From JBGOUJ01 sp041477005 (lineage in GTDB: Bacteria; Acidobacteriota; Terriglobia; Bryobacterales; JACQDG01): a DNA stretch of 37,767 nt. Location: the NCBI GenBank assembly GCA_041477005.1, contig JBGOUJ010000010.1, forward strand, positions 1 to 37,767, read 5' to 3'. A program made the position numbers and the translations under genes. The notes below the pieces were generated by a model. That model saw only the letters and a list, made by a program, of their open reading frames with translations. It ran no database searches and was not told the origin of the DNA. Below, one piece after another: positions 15,916 to 23,297 of the stretch (position 1 is the first letter of the stretch; each line of letters begins with the position of its first letter).

Positions 15916-17139
15916 ATGGCTCCCCCCACCCACGTCTTCGTCTTCCTCAACGGCACGGTCATCACCGACAGCGGGCTGATTCCCGACGGCATGGTGGTGT
16001 CGCTCAACGGGCGCATCGATCACGTCGGGCCTCGCAACGCCGGCCTCGTCCCGCCCGGCGCCCGGCGGTTCGACGCCGGCGGCCTTTACATCTCTCCCGG
16101 CTTTGTCGACATCCACGTTCACGGCGGGCACGGCAGCGACTTCATGGACGCCACGCAACGCGACGTGGAAGAGGTGTTCGGCTATCACGCCGCGCACGGC
16201 ACAACGGCGCTGTGCCCTACCACTGCCACCGCGCCGCTCGAGGAGATCCTGGCGGCGCTCGAAGCCCTCGAGCAATATCGCAGCGGCCCGCAGCGCTGGG
16301 GACGCGCCCTGGGGGCGCACGTCGAAGGGCCGTATCTGGCGATGTCCAAGCGCGGCTGCCACCTGCCGCAGTTCGTTCATAATCCGGATCCCCGCGAGTG
16401 GAAGCAGATCCTGGAGCGGGGGCCGATCGCATCCATGACCCTGGCTCCGGAGCTTGAAGGCGCGCGCGAGCTGGTCGAGGAGCTGCACCGCCGCGGCGCG
16501 AACGCCAACGCCGGCCACAGCGAGGCCCTCTATCACGAAATGGACGAAGCCGTCGAGTGGGGCGTCACCCACGTCACCCACCTCTACTGCGCCATGACCG
16601 ACGCCATGAACAACCGCTGGCGAGGCACGGCGCATCCCCGCGCCGCCGGCATGGTCGAGGCCGTCTACCTGGACGACCGGCTTTCCTCCGAGCTGATCAC
16701 CGACGGCAAACACCTCTCGCGCGAGATGCTGCGCCTGGCGTTTCGCAACAAGGGCCCCGAAAAGCTCGCCTTGATCACCGACGCCATGCGCGGCGCGGGC
16801 ATGCCCGACGGCGAGTATGCCTTCGGCCCGCGCCACGGCATGGTGGCCACGGTGCGTAACCGCGAGGCGCGCATTCCCGACGGCACCGCCCTGGCTTCCT
16901 CGGTGTTCCCCATGAACGAGATGGTCCGGGTGTTTCGCGATCTGGCCGGGTGCCCGCTCTGGCAGGCCGTCCGCATGGCCTCCCTGACCCCGGCCACGAT
17001 CGTCGGCGCCGCCGGCGAACTGGGCAGCCTGGCCCCGGGCAAATGGGCCGATGTCGTGATTCTCGACGAAGACCTGGACGTCGCCGCCACGTTCCTGGGT
17101 GGGGAGCGGATGGAGTTGCCGGCGGAGCCGCGCTCGTGA
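15916..17139 (+). CDS. nagA: N-acetylglucosamine-6-phosphate deacetylase
   Basis: A 407-residue amidohydrolase that removes acetate from GlcNAc-6-phosphate to give glucosamine-6-phosphate, in cytoplasmic amino-sugar recycling. The metal and catalytic residues are in place: DIHVHGGHG (His67, His69), Glu137 in HVEGPYL, His201 in NAGHSEA, His222 in THLYCAMT, and the catalytic Asp289 in LITDAM. Length is usual for the family. The gene overlaps the ROK kinase by 4 bases (GTGA), which supports an amino-sugar operon in which the kinase makes the phosphorylated substrate. The ATG at 15916 has no strong ribosome-binding site; the repeat lies just upstream, and the amidohydrolase N-terminus (FVFLNGTVITDSGLIPDG) begins close by. 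A related amidohydrolase is a less likely alternative. Confidence 0.93.
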   Translation: MAPPTHVFVFLNGTVITDSGLIPDGMVVSLNGRIDHVGPRNAGLVPPGARRFDAGGLYISPGFVDIHVHGGHGSDFMDATQRDVEEVFGYHAAHGTTALCPTTATAPLEEILAALEALEQYRSGPQRWGRALGAHVEGPYLAMSKRGCHLPQFVHNPDPREWKQILERGPIASMTLAPELEGARELVEELHRRGANANAGHSEALYHEMDEAVEWGVTHVTHLYCAMTDAMNNRWRGTAHPRAAGMVEAVYLDDRLSSELITDGKHLSREMLRLAFRNKGPEKLALITDAMRGAGMPDGEYAFGPRHGMVATVRNREARIPDGTALASSVFPMNEMVRVFRDLAGCPLWQAVRMASLTPATIVGAAGELGSLAPGKWADVVILDEDLDVAATFLGGERMELPAEPRS

Positions 17140-18074
17140 GCCGCTGTGCCATCGGGATCGACGTCGGCGGCACCTCGGCCCGCATCGCGCTGGCCGGCGA
17201 TCAGGGCAAGTTGCTGCTCCGCCTCTCCTCGCGAACCGGCCTCACCGCCAGCGGCGAGAAGCTCGTGGATTCCTTCGAGCGCGGCGTCCGCTCCGCCTTG
17301 GAGTTCGCCGGCCAAAGCGGCCTGCCGGTCGCCGGCATCGGCTTGGCCATGCCCGGCCTGATCGACGAGAAGGGCTGCGTCACCGGCTCCTGCAATTTGC
17401 CCGGCTTGAACGGTGTTCCCGTGGGCCGGCTGCTGGAGAAAAAATTCGGCTTGCCGGTGCGGATGGAGAACGACGTTTCGGCCGCGGCCTTCGGCGAGTT
17501 CCACTTCGGCGGGCACGCGGGATCCAGCCGGCGCCTGCTGTTTTTGTCTATCGGCACCGGCATCGGCGGCGGCATGATCGTGGAGGGCAAGCTGCTGCGC
17601 ACGGCGCGCGGATGCCTGGGCGATCCCGGCCACATCATCGTCGACGCCTCCGGTCAATCGCCCTGCCGCTGCGGCGGAAACGGCTGCCTGGAGGCGGTTG
17701 CTTCCGGCTGGGCGCTGGTGGAGCGAGCGCAACGGCTGGGCGCTTCCGATCCCAGCCCGAAGAAGATCTTCGAATGCGCCCGGGCCGGCGACTCCACTAT
17801 GTCTCAATTAGTTCTCAAGGCCGCCGGGTGCGTCGGCGTGGGCCTGGCGAGTCTGTGTGTGCTGCTGAACCCGGATACGGTGGCGCTGGGCGGCGGCGTG
17901 GCGATGGAGGCCGGGGAGTCCTTCCGCGAGGAAGCGGCGCGAACACTGCGCGCCCATGGGTCGCCGCTGTTCTCAAAGGATGTGCGGGTGGTGGCTGCCC
18001 GGGTGGGCGCCTCGGCCGGGTTGTTGGGGGCGGCCGCTCTGGTGCTGTTCGACTCGTCTCAGGCGATCGGATAG
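17136..18074 (+). CDS. ROK-family sugar kinase (glucokinase or GlcNAc kinase)
   Basis: A 312-residue kinase. The phosphate-binding motif is GIDVGGTSARIAL at the start. The catalytic Asp is in MENDVSAAAFGE, the second glycine loop is SIGTGIGGGMIV, and the zinc/ROK signature CRCGGNGCLEAVASG follows GDPGHIIVD. In most ROK kinases the residues before the His read GE-x-GH; here they read GDPGH. It phosphorylates a hexose or amino sugar; the coupling to nagA by a 4-base overlap makes N-acetylglucosamine a good guess. GTG at 17136 is set by that overlap. The last 16 bases overlap the 3' end of the convergent coiled-coil gene. Substrate is inference; the kinase call is firm. Confidence 0.9.
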   Translation: MSRCAIGIDVGGTSARIALAGDQGKLLLRLSSRTGLTASGEKLVDSFERGVRSALEFAGQSGLPVAGIGLAMPGLIDEKGCVTGSCNLPGLNGVPVGRLLEKKFGLPVRMENDVSAAAFGEFHFGGHAGSSRRLLFLSIGTGIGGGMIVEGKLLRTARGCLGDPGHIIVDASGQSPCRCGGNGCLEAVASGWALVERAQRLGASDPSPKKIFECARAGDSTMSQLVLKAAGCVGVGLASLCVLLNPDTVALGGGVAMEAGESFREEAARTLRAHGSPLFSKDVRVVAARVGASAGLLGAAALVLFDSSQAIG

Positions 18075-18685
18075 TCTCGCTGGTGAACTGCCGGGGCGCC
18101 CGCCGCAGGGGCGCCCGCCGGGCCCTGCTCGGCCGCTTCCATCCGCTCCGCCGTCTGGTCGGCCAGCGCCTCCACGGCGGTGATCAGTTTCTGCAGCAGG
18201 GCGTCGGTTTGGGACGAGGCGCTCCGAAGCAACTCGATGGCGTGGACCTGGTCGGTCAGCCGCTCATCGAGTCCGGCGATCTTCACCGCCACCATGTGCT
18301 CCACCGCCGCCAGCACCTGGTCGATCGGCGGCAACGACGGCGTCTCGCTCACCAGTTGCTCCACCCGCCTCTCCAGTTGCTCGATTCGCGAGCTTACCTC
18401 GTTGAGCCGCTCCGTGACGGCTTGCGGCTGGCCCTCCGGCGGGCCCGCCGACCGGTGCTGCTCGGCCGTGTCGAATCGCTGCTGCAGATTGGTGACGGCC
18501 CCCGCCAGTTCCTCGATCCGCCTCTGAAACGCCGGATCGAGCGGCGGAGGGGCGACTCCGGGAGCCAATGGCTCGAAGGGGCGGCGCAAGGCCGCCGTGA
18601 CCAAACCCAGAAATATCCCGCCGCCCATAAGGGCCGCTCCGGCGACTGCCCAGCCGGCACTCTTCAGAGTTCCCGTTGCATTCAT
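18059..18685 (-). CDS. Membrane-anchored coiled-coil protein, paralogue of 22127-23191
   Basis: A 208-residue protein of unknown function. One N-terminal membrane helix (residues about 9-30, AGWAVAGAALMGGGIFLGLV) is followed by heptad-rich coiled coil (about 52-185), including VTERLNEVSSRIEQLERRVE and QTDALLQKLITAVEAL. A Pro/Ala-rich tail ends it. The coiled coil shares the order and spacing of segments with the paralogue 4 kb away: SQTDALLQKLITAVEALADQ against SQTEANLQKMLAAVEKLTDQ. The topology suggests a short cytoplasmic end and a long extracytoplasmic or cytoplasmic rod; orientation cannot be set. Its 3' end overlaps the ROK kinase by 16 bases. It is divergent from the histidine kinase. 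Confidence 0.75.
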   Translation of the reverse strand: MNATGTLKSAGWAVAGAALMGGGIFLGLVTAALRRPFEPLAPGVAPPPLDPAFQRRIEELAGAVTNLQQRFDTAEQHRSAGPPEGQPQAVTERLNEVSSRIEQLERRVEQLVSETPSLPPIDQVLAAVEHMVAVKIAGLDERLTDQVHAIELLRSASSQTDALLQKLITAVEALADQTAERMEAAEQGPAGAPAAGAPAVHQRDYPIA

Positions 18686-18833
18686 TGGTAGTTGCCGTAC
18701 AGCGGGGGGCTTCTGTGGCCCTCATAGTATACCATTCGAGGTCGACGATGTGCACCCCATTTTCTTTGGTCAGTACTCCCCATCCTGAAAAAGTACTAGT
18801 AAACCCATAGGATTCAAGGGTTTGGCTTAAGAT

Positions 18834-19961
18834 ATGTGTTGTCAGGCTCCTCTTTTTCCGGTATCCTCTCAGTGGATTTCCAAAAAAATGTCTGCGGCGG
18901 CTTTTGCCCTTGGAAAGGTTGTCCCGGCGACTACTGCGCCGGTCGAACAGCGCGCCCCCGCCTTCCGTCGGCTCCCGCGCCACCTGATGGTGCGCTTCGA
19001 TGCCGCGGGCAGGATCCAATGGATGAACGCGGCCGCACTCGAAGTGCTGGGCATCGCCGGCAGCGTCGTGGGCGTGCTGACGGGCGGCCACCCGGCGGCG
19101 CTCACGAGCTTGCCTATTGGCAATCAGTGGCTGTGGCTGGGCAATCTCCAGGACGGCGTTGAGCCGTCGCTCAGCTCGAGACTCAGCCGGATCAATCTCG
19201 CTCTCTCACAAGTGTTCCGGTGCCTCGGCGCGAACCAGGTGGAATTGCTCCGGGCCCATGGAATCTTCGAGCAGTGTTATCGACGAGCGGAGCGCCGGCG
19301 GCTGTTGCGATCCACATCGGCGGACTTTATTGCGGCGCTCGAAGCGGAGCGGGGCCGCATCGCACGCGACCTGCACGACGGCGCGGGACAGTCGCTGGCG
19401 GGCATTTTGTTGAATCTGGAACTGGTGGAGCGCCACTTGAGCTCGGCCAACACCGAGGCGTTGGCGCGTCTGGCGCGCAGCAGGGAACTGGCATCCCTGA
19501 CCTTGCACCAGATTCGCCGCATCGCCCACGATCTCAATCCGCCGGAGTGGAGCGAGATGGATTTTCCCGCGGCCGTAGATTGGCTGGTGGAGACAATGGG
19601 AGTTCGGACCAAGCTGGCCGTACAGGTGGATCCGATCGAGACGCCGTCGGACCTGCCCTCGGCCATCAAGACCATGCTCTACCGAACCCTGCAGGAGGGT
19701 CTGACCAATGTATTACGCCATTCCGGCGCGCAGCGCGTGCGGATCCAGGCGCCGGTCACCGCCGGCTCGGTCAGGCTGATCCTGGAAGACGACGGCCGCG
19801 GCTTCGACCCCGCTGCGCCCAAGCCGGCCCAAAACGGCATCGGACTGAGCAGCATCCGCCAGCGAATCGAGTCGCTGGGAGGGCGGCTCGAGGTCTCCAG
19901 TGGGCCCGGCCGGGGCACACGGCTGGCCGTCTCCGTGCCCGTCGGCGGGGGGGAATCGTGA
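18834..19961 (+). CDS. NarL-type sensor histidine kinase
   Basis: A 375-residue kinase. The N-terminal part (about 45-155) is PAS-like (MVRFDAAGRIQWMNAAALEV). The HisKA_3 box is ERGRIARDLHDGAGQSLAG with phosphate acceptor His181. The HATPase_c domain has the N-box (LQEGLTNVLRHSGAQRVRI), DDGRGFDP and NGIGLSSIRQRIESLGG. There is no transmembrane helix, so it is a soluble sensor, responding to an internal signal. It phosphorylates the coupled regulator: their genes overlap by 4 bases (GTGA). The start is uncertain: ATG 18834 has a weak AAGGG upstream, and ATG 18888 (MSAAAF) is a good alternative. It lies divergent from the coiled-coil gene. Confidence 0.92.
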   Translation: MCCQAPLFPVSSQWISKKMSAAAFALGKVVPATTAPVEQRAPAFRRLPRHLMVRFDAAGRIQWMNAAALEVLGIAGSVVGVLTGGHPAALTSLPIGNQWLWLGNLQDGVEPSLSSRLSRINLALSQVFRCLGANQVELLRAHGIFEQCYRRAERRRLLRSTSADFIAALEAERGRIARDLHDGAGQSLAGILLNLELVERHLSSANTEALARLARSRELASLTLHQIRRIAHDLNPPEWSEMDFPAAVDWLVETMGVRTKLAVQVDPIETPSDLPSAIKTMLYRTLQEGLTNVLRHSGAQRVRIQAPVTAGSVRLILEDDGRGFDPAAPKPAQNGIGLSSIRQRIESLGGRLEVSSGPGRGTRLAVSVPVGGGES

Positions 19962-20614
19962 AGGAGAACGGAAAAATCACCGTCGTTCTGGCCGACGATC
20001 ACACCATCGTGCGGGAAGGCTTGGCCGCGCTGCTGAAGGACGAGCCGGACCTGTCCATCGTCGGCCAGGCGTGTGACGGCAACCAGGCCCTGGAAATGAT
20101 TCGGGCGCTGCGACCCGACGTCGCCATCGTCGACCTGAACATGCCCAAGCTGCATGGCATCGAGGTCATCCGGCGCACCCAAAAATGGAACACCCAGGTG
20201 CGCATGGGCGTGCTCTCCATCAGCCGCGATCAAAAGGTGGTCACCGAAGCAGTGCGGGCCGGGGCCAGAGCCTATCTGCTCAAAGACGGGCCTGCCCGCC
20301 ACCTGGTCGAAGCGATCCACATCATCATGGACGGCGGCCTCTACATCTCGCCTCTGCTGCAGCCCGAGGCCTTTCTGGCCGGCGCCCGGCGGCCCATGGT
20401 GGCCGACCCGCTCGAAAGCCTCAGCGCCCGGGAATACCAGGTATTCGGCTTTCTGGTGGAGGGGCTGCGGGCCAAGGAAATCGCTGTCCGCCTCGACATC
20501 AGCCCCAAGACCGTCGACACGTACCGCTCCAATGTCATGCGGAAGCTGCACATCTACGATATCCCGGGGCTGGTGAAATACGCTCTCCAGCGCAAACTGA
20601 CAACCCTTGAGTAG
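19958..20614 (+). CDS. NarL/FixJ-family response regulator
   Basis: A 218-residue transcription factor. The receiver domain has ADDH near residue 12, phospho-acceptor Asp59 in AIVDLNMP and the conserved Lys in YLLKDGP. The output domain is a LuxR-type helix-turn-helix (LSAREYQVFGFLVEGLRAKE, with IAVRLDISPKTVDTYRSNVM). It is the cognate partner of the histidine kinase, with GTG at 19958 overlapping the kinase stop. Likely targets include the NGPILPPDPDIP repeat gene immediately downstream, which is preceded by a 195-base leader, but no operator is identifiable from one locus. Confidence 0.93.
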   Translation: MKENGKITVVLADDHTIVREGLAALLKDEPDLSIVGQACDGNQALEMIRALRPDVAIVDLNMPKLHGIEVIRRTQKWNTQVRMGVLSISRDQKVVTEAVRAGARAYLLKDGPARHLVEAIHIIMDGGLYISPLLQPEAFLAGARRPMVADPLESLSAREYQVFGFLVEGLRAKEIAVRLDISPKTVDTYRSNVMRKLHIYDIPGLVKYALQRKLTTLE

Positions 20615-20809
20615 TGCAAGACCAGACTAATCCGTAGCTTCCCTCGGAAAAATCCTACCCCTGGCAACCACCGGGCCTAGCAGACAATAGAAGGCGTAGG
20701 GAGTTGTCCCTACGAGGAGTAGTGGAGTCCCCTTACGAAAGGCGAGGTTTGTTGGATGACACGCACCTGTTGAGTAGCTAACGGTCGCCACTGAACCCTG
20801 GAGTCTAAT
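20615..20809 (+). promoter_or_regulatory. Leader of the repeat-protein gene with a strong hairpin
   Basis: This 195-base stretch lies between the regulator and the next start. It contains a perfect 8-bp hairpin, CGTAGGGA (20695-20702), loop GTTG, TCCCTACG (20707-20714). A second small stem (CCTGG-CAACCA-CCGGG) lies at about 20660-20675. GGAG at about 20800 is the ribosome-binding site. The pattern suggests a structured 5' leader. It does not match a riboswitch I know, and I see no consensus promoter. Confidence 0.4.
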
Positions 20810-21229
20810 ATGAAAAACATACTCAAACAAAGCGCCGTCTGTGCTACAATTTCGTTGTTGTTTGTTCTGGCGGTTTTCGCCAACCGGCAGTTGGGTCTGC
20901 TGGGGCCGGAGAACGCCGGAGTTGCACTGGCAACCGCAGCGGTTTTGCCGCCGGCGGCGGAAGTCGCCTGGAATAACGGGCCGATCCTTCCGCCCGACCC
21001 GGACATCCCGGCCGTGAAGCTGTCGAACGGGCCGATTCTTCCGCCCGACCCGGATATTCCGGCGGTGGCGCTGTCGAACGGGCCGATCCTTCCGCCGGAC
21101 CCGGACATCCCGGCGGCGAAGCTGTCGAACGGTCCGATTCTTCCGCCGGACCCGGACATCCCGGCGGTGGCGCTGTCGAACGGTCCGATCCTTCCGCCGG
21201 ACCCGGATATTCCGAACCGGCGGGCGTGA
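20810..21229 (+). CDS. Exported protein with five NGPILPPDPDIP repeats
   Basis: A 139-residue protein. Residues 1-25 form a signal-peptide-like segment (MKNILKQSAVCATISLLFVL), followed by a linker (about 26-55). Residues 56-135 are five tandem 17-residue units of the form NGPILPPDPDIPA-xx-LS, the last cut short and followed by NRRA. The five cores are invariant at protein level and differ only at Ala-Val/Ala-Lys junctions, while the DNA varies at synonymous sites, so the peptide sequence has been kept by selection. The gene follows a NarL-type two-component pair. A precursor of several identical short peptides would have this form, but no maturation enzyme is seen; a surface or periplasmic structural repeat is the other reading. 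I do not recognise the family. Confidence 0.85.
   Translation: MKNILKQSAVCATISLLFVLAVFANRQLGLLGPENAGVALATAAVLPPAAEVAWNNGPILPPDPDIPAVKLSNGPILPPDPDIPAVALSNGPILPPDPDIPAAKLSNGPILPPDPDIPAVALSNGPILPPDPDIPNRRA
20975..21214 (+). repeat. Five 51-base tandem coding repeats
   Basis: Units begin at about 20975, 21026, 21077, 21128 and 21179. Each encodes NGPILPPDPDIP followed by a five-residue linker. The last unit lacks the linker. Between units the sequence varies by a few bases (for example CCGCCCGACCCGGACATCCC against CCGCCGGACCCGGATATTCC), nearly all synonymous. Confidence 0.9.
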
Positions 21230-21305
21230 GGGCGGTTTAGGGAGACAGTGCAAGTGACTCGGCGGCTACGAGTTGAACCGGAGGTAAGAAACCGAAGGCG
21301 CTTGC

Positions 21306-22040
21306 ATGTCTCCCCTGGAATGGATCTTCGGAGTAGCCGGTTTGGTCCTGCAGAGCATGGTGTTGTCCACCATGCTTTGGGGCTCTCTTCGTAGGTATCC
21401 GTTCATCTTCGCTTACCTGGTCGTCAGCTTTCTTTCCACCATCGGGCAGTTTTCCTTGAAGCACTACGCGGGCGCTACTTCGCACCAGTTTGCGGTGGTC
21501 TACTGGGCGTGTGATTTCCTGGAAACCGTCCTGATCCTGATGATCATCATCCATCTCATCCGCGCGGCCATGGAGCATCACCCGCGCCGGAATGGGGTGT
21601 ATTTCGGCCTCATGCTGGGAATGGTCCTCACGGGGGCCATTAGCGTGTTTCTGGTGCACACCCGCGGGCCGGGGTTCAATCATATCCAGTGGATGACCGA
21701 GGCGGGACGCGATTACTACTTCATAGCCGTCATTCTCAACGCCGTGCTCTGGTCGACGCTGATGCGCACGAACAACGAGAACAAACAGATCTACCTGCTC
21801 ACTTCGGGCCTGGGCTTGCAACTGACCGGCGCCGCCATCGCACACGCCCTGCGCATCAACCATCCGTCTCCCGCGGTCATGTTCCTGGCCAATTGGGTCC
21901 TGTTGCTGGGAACTTATATGTTGAATCTTTACGTCTGGTATGTCGCGTTGAAAAGGCTCCCGATGGATGTTCCAGCGGGAGCGGAAGAAACCGACAAGAT
22001 GTCACACGGCCACGTCGAGCCTACTTCCCTTCACCACTGA
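21306..22040 (+). CDS. Multi-spanning membrane protein of unknown function
   Basis: A 244-residue protein with about seven hydrophobic segments (beginning near residues 4, 32, 65, 100, 135, 165 and 190) and a charged C-terminus ending in His-rich SLHH. The order of spans resembles the 7TM sensor modules common in bacteria, but no kinase or other output domain follows. Only 76 bases separate it from the PPDPDIP repeat gene, on the same strand, so they may be co-transcribed. It could export or sense the repeat product, or be unrelated. ATG 21306 follows GAAGGCGCTTGC, a weak ribosome-binding site. No family is assigned. Confidence 0.7.
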   Translation: MSPLEWIFGVAGLVLQSMVLSTMLWGSLRRYPFIFAYLVVSFLSTIGQFSLKHYAGATSHQFAVVYWACDFLETVLILMIIIHLIRAAMEHHPRRNGVYFGLMLGMVLTGAISVFLVHTRGPGFNHIQWMTEAGRDYYFIAVILNAVLWSTLMRTNNENKQIYLLTSGLGLQLTGAAIAHALRINHPSPAVMFLANWVLLLGTYMLNLYVWYVALKRLPMDVPAGAEETDKMSHGHVEPTSLHH

Positions 22041-22126
22041 AGTCTGTCGAGTTTGGCTTCACCTCATCCGAGGGCGCAGGCGAGTGCTCCGCTGGGGCGC
22101 CGGAAGCAGACCGCTTCTCTGCCTCT

Positions 22127-23191
22127 CTAGCGCCGGACCGCCCGGTGGTTCATCACATCCGCCAGAGAGTAAAGCGCGCGAGGGTCGTGGGGGTTGTCCT
22201 TGAGCACGGCGCGGTACCAGCGTTCGGCCTGCGCCCAATCGTGCTTCATGGCGCAAAGGCGGCCCAGTTCATATTTCCACATCTGGTCCTCGGGCTGCTG
22301 CTCGGCCAGGCGCGAGAGCGAAGCGATGGCGGTGTCGATCTGGTCGGAGGCGCCGGAGACCGGGACCGCAGCGGCCGCCGTCCGCGGCTCGAACACGCGG
22401 GTGTTCCTCACCGCGCTCGAGGATCCCACCAGGCCGATGGTGATGGCCCCGGCCAGCGCCATCGCCTTCCAGCGGAAGGGGCCGCTGGACTTCCCGGTTC
22501 CCTCCGGCGATTCGCCCGCGGCCTCCGCCGGCTCCGAGCCGGCAGCGGCGACTCCAGCCGGCGCAGCGGCATCCGGCGTCGCAGCGACAGTCTCGCGCCT
22601 GGGTTCAATCCGCAAAGAGCCGGCAGGCATCGCCCGCGAGAGCTGATCGGTGAGCTTTTCTACCGCGGCGAGCATCTTTTGCAGGTTGGCTTCGGTTTGG
22701 GAAGCATGGGTCTGCAACTGCCGGATCGCCTCATGGTGCTCCTCCACGCGGTTTTCCAGGGACACAATCCGAGGCGTAAAGCGGCTCTCGGCCTGGGAGA
22801 GGAGCGCGTCGATGGCCGGAACTTCCAGCCGCTCGGTCTGGACCTGCTCGAGGCGCTGCTCGATCTGCTGCAATCTCTGCCAGATGGCCTCCAGGCGATC
22901 GGTCGAGGACGCGCGCTCCATCGCCTGCAGGCGCGTATCCATGCTCGCCACGGCGTCCGCAAGCGAATCCACGCGGCGCGCCGCCGCCATGCTTTCGGCG
23001 AGCACCTCTCGGGCCAGGGGCCGGTCGGCCAGATCTTCTAGTGAACCGTCATCGGCGCCGGGTTCGCTGCCGCGAGCCGGCGAGCGGTCCTTACGCCGCG
23101 CCGCCGCCGAGCCCAGAAAGGCGCCGGCCGCCAGCATCACCGCGCCCGTCGCCATCCACGCCAGGGTCTTCGCCGGTCTTTCCTGCTTCAT
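22127..23191 (-). CDS. Membrane-anchored coiled-coil protein with TPR-like C-terminus
   Basis: A 354-residue protein. A membrane helix (residues about 9-30) starts it, then a long coiled coil (about 70-190, LEAIWQRLQQIEQRLEQVQT). A Pro/Ala-rich stretch leads to a second hydrophobic helix (about 240-262, WKAMALAGAITIGLVGSSSA) and an alpha-helical tail (about 285-345) with the pattern of one or two TPRs (DQMWKYELGRLCAMKHDWAQ). It is the larger paralogue of 18059-18685, which has the first helix and coiled coil only. ATG 23191 is preceded by GGGTGCC. The two genes bracket a two-component and repeat-protein cluster. Function unknown; a scaffold or an envelope rod is plausible. Confidence 0.78.
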   Translation of the reverse strand: MKQERPAKTLAWMATGAVMLAAGAFLGSAAARRKDRSPARGSEPGADDGSLEDLADRPLAREVLAESMAAARRVDSLADAVASMDTRLQAMERASSTDRLEAIWQRLQQIEQRLEQVQTERLEVPAIDALLSQAESRFTPRIVSLENRVEEHHEAIRQLQTHASQTEANLQKMLAAVEKLTDQLSRAMPAGSLRIEPRRETVAATPDAAAPAGVAAAGSEPAEAAGESPEGTGKSSGPFRWKAMALAGAITIGLVGSSSAVRNTRVFEPRTAAAAVPVSGASDQIDTAIASLSRLAEQQPEDQMWKYELGRLCAMKHDWAQAERWYRAVLKDNPHDPRALYSLADVMNHRAVRR

Positions 23192-23297
23192 GTGGCACCC
23201 CCAACGGGTCCCCCTTGTCACGGCAGGCGGGCCCGCCGTCCTCAAAACAAATCTAGAGTATCACGTTTTATCCAAACTCACCAAGAGAGTTTCTCCG

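Noticed and set aside
20615..20809. Cyclic-di-GMP or fluoride riboswitch
   Set aside because: I compared from memory the conserved blocks of these classes; none is present.
20975..21214. CRISPR array
   Set aside because: The 51-base units are in one open frame and code for NGPILPPDPDIP; there are no unique spacers.
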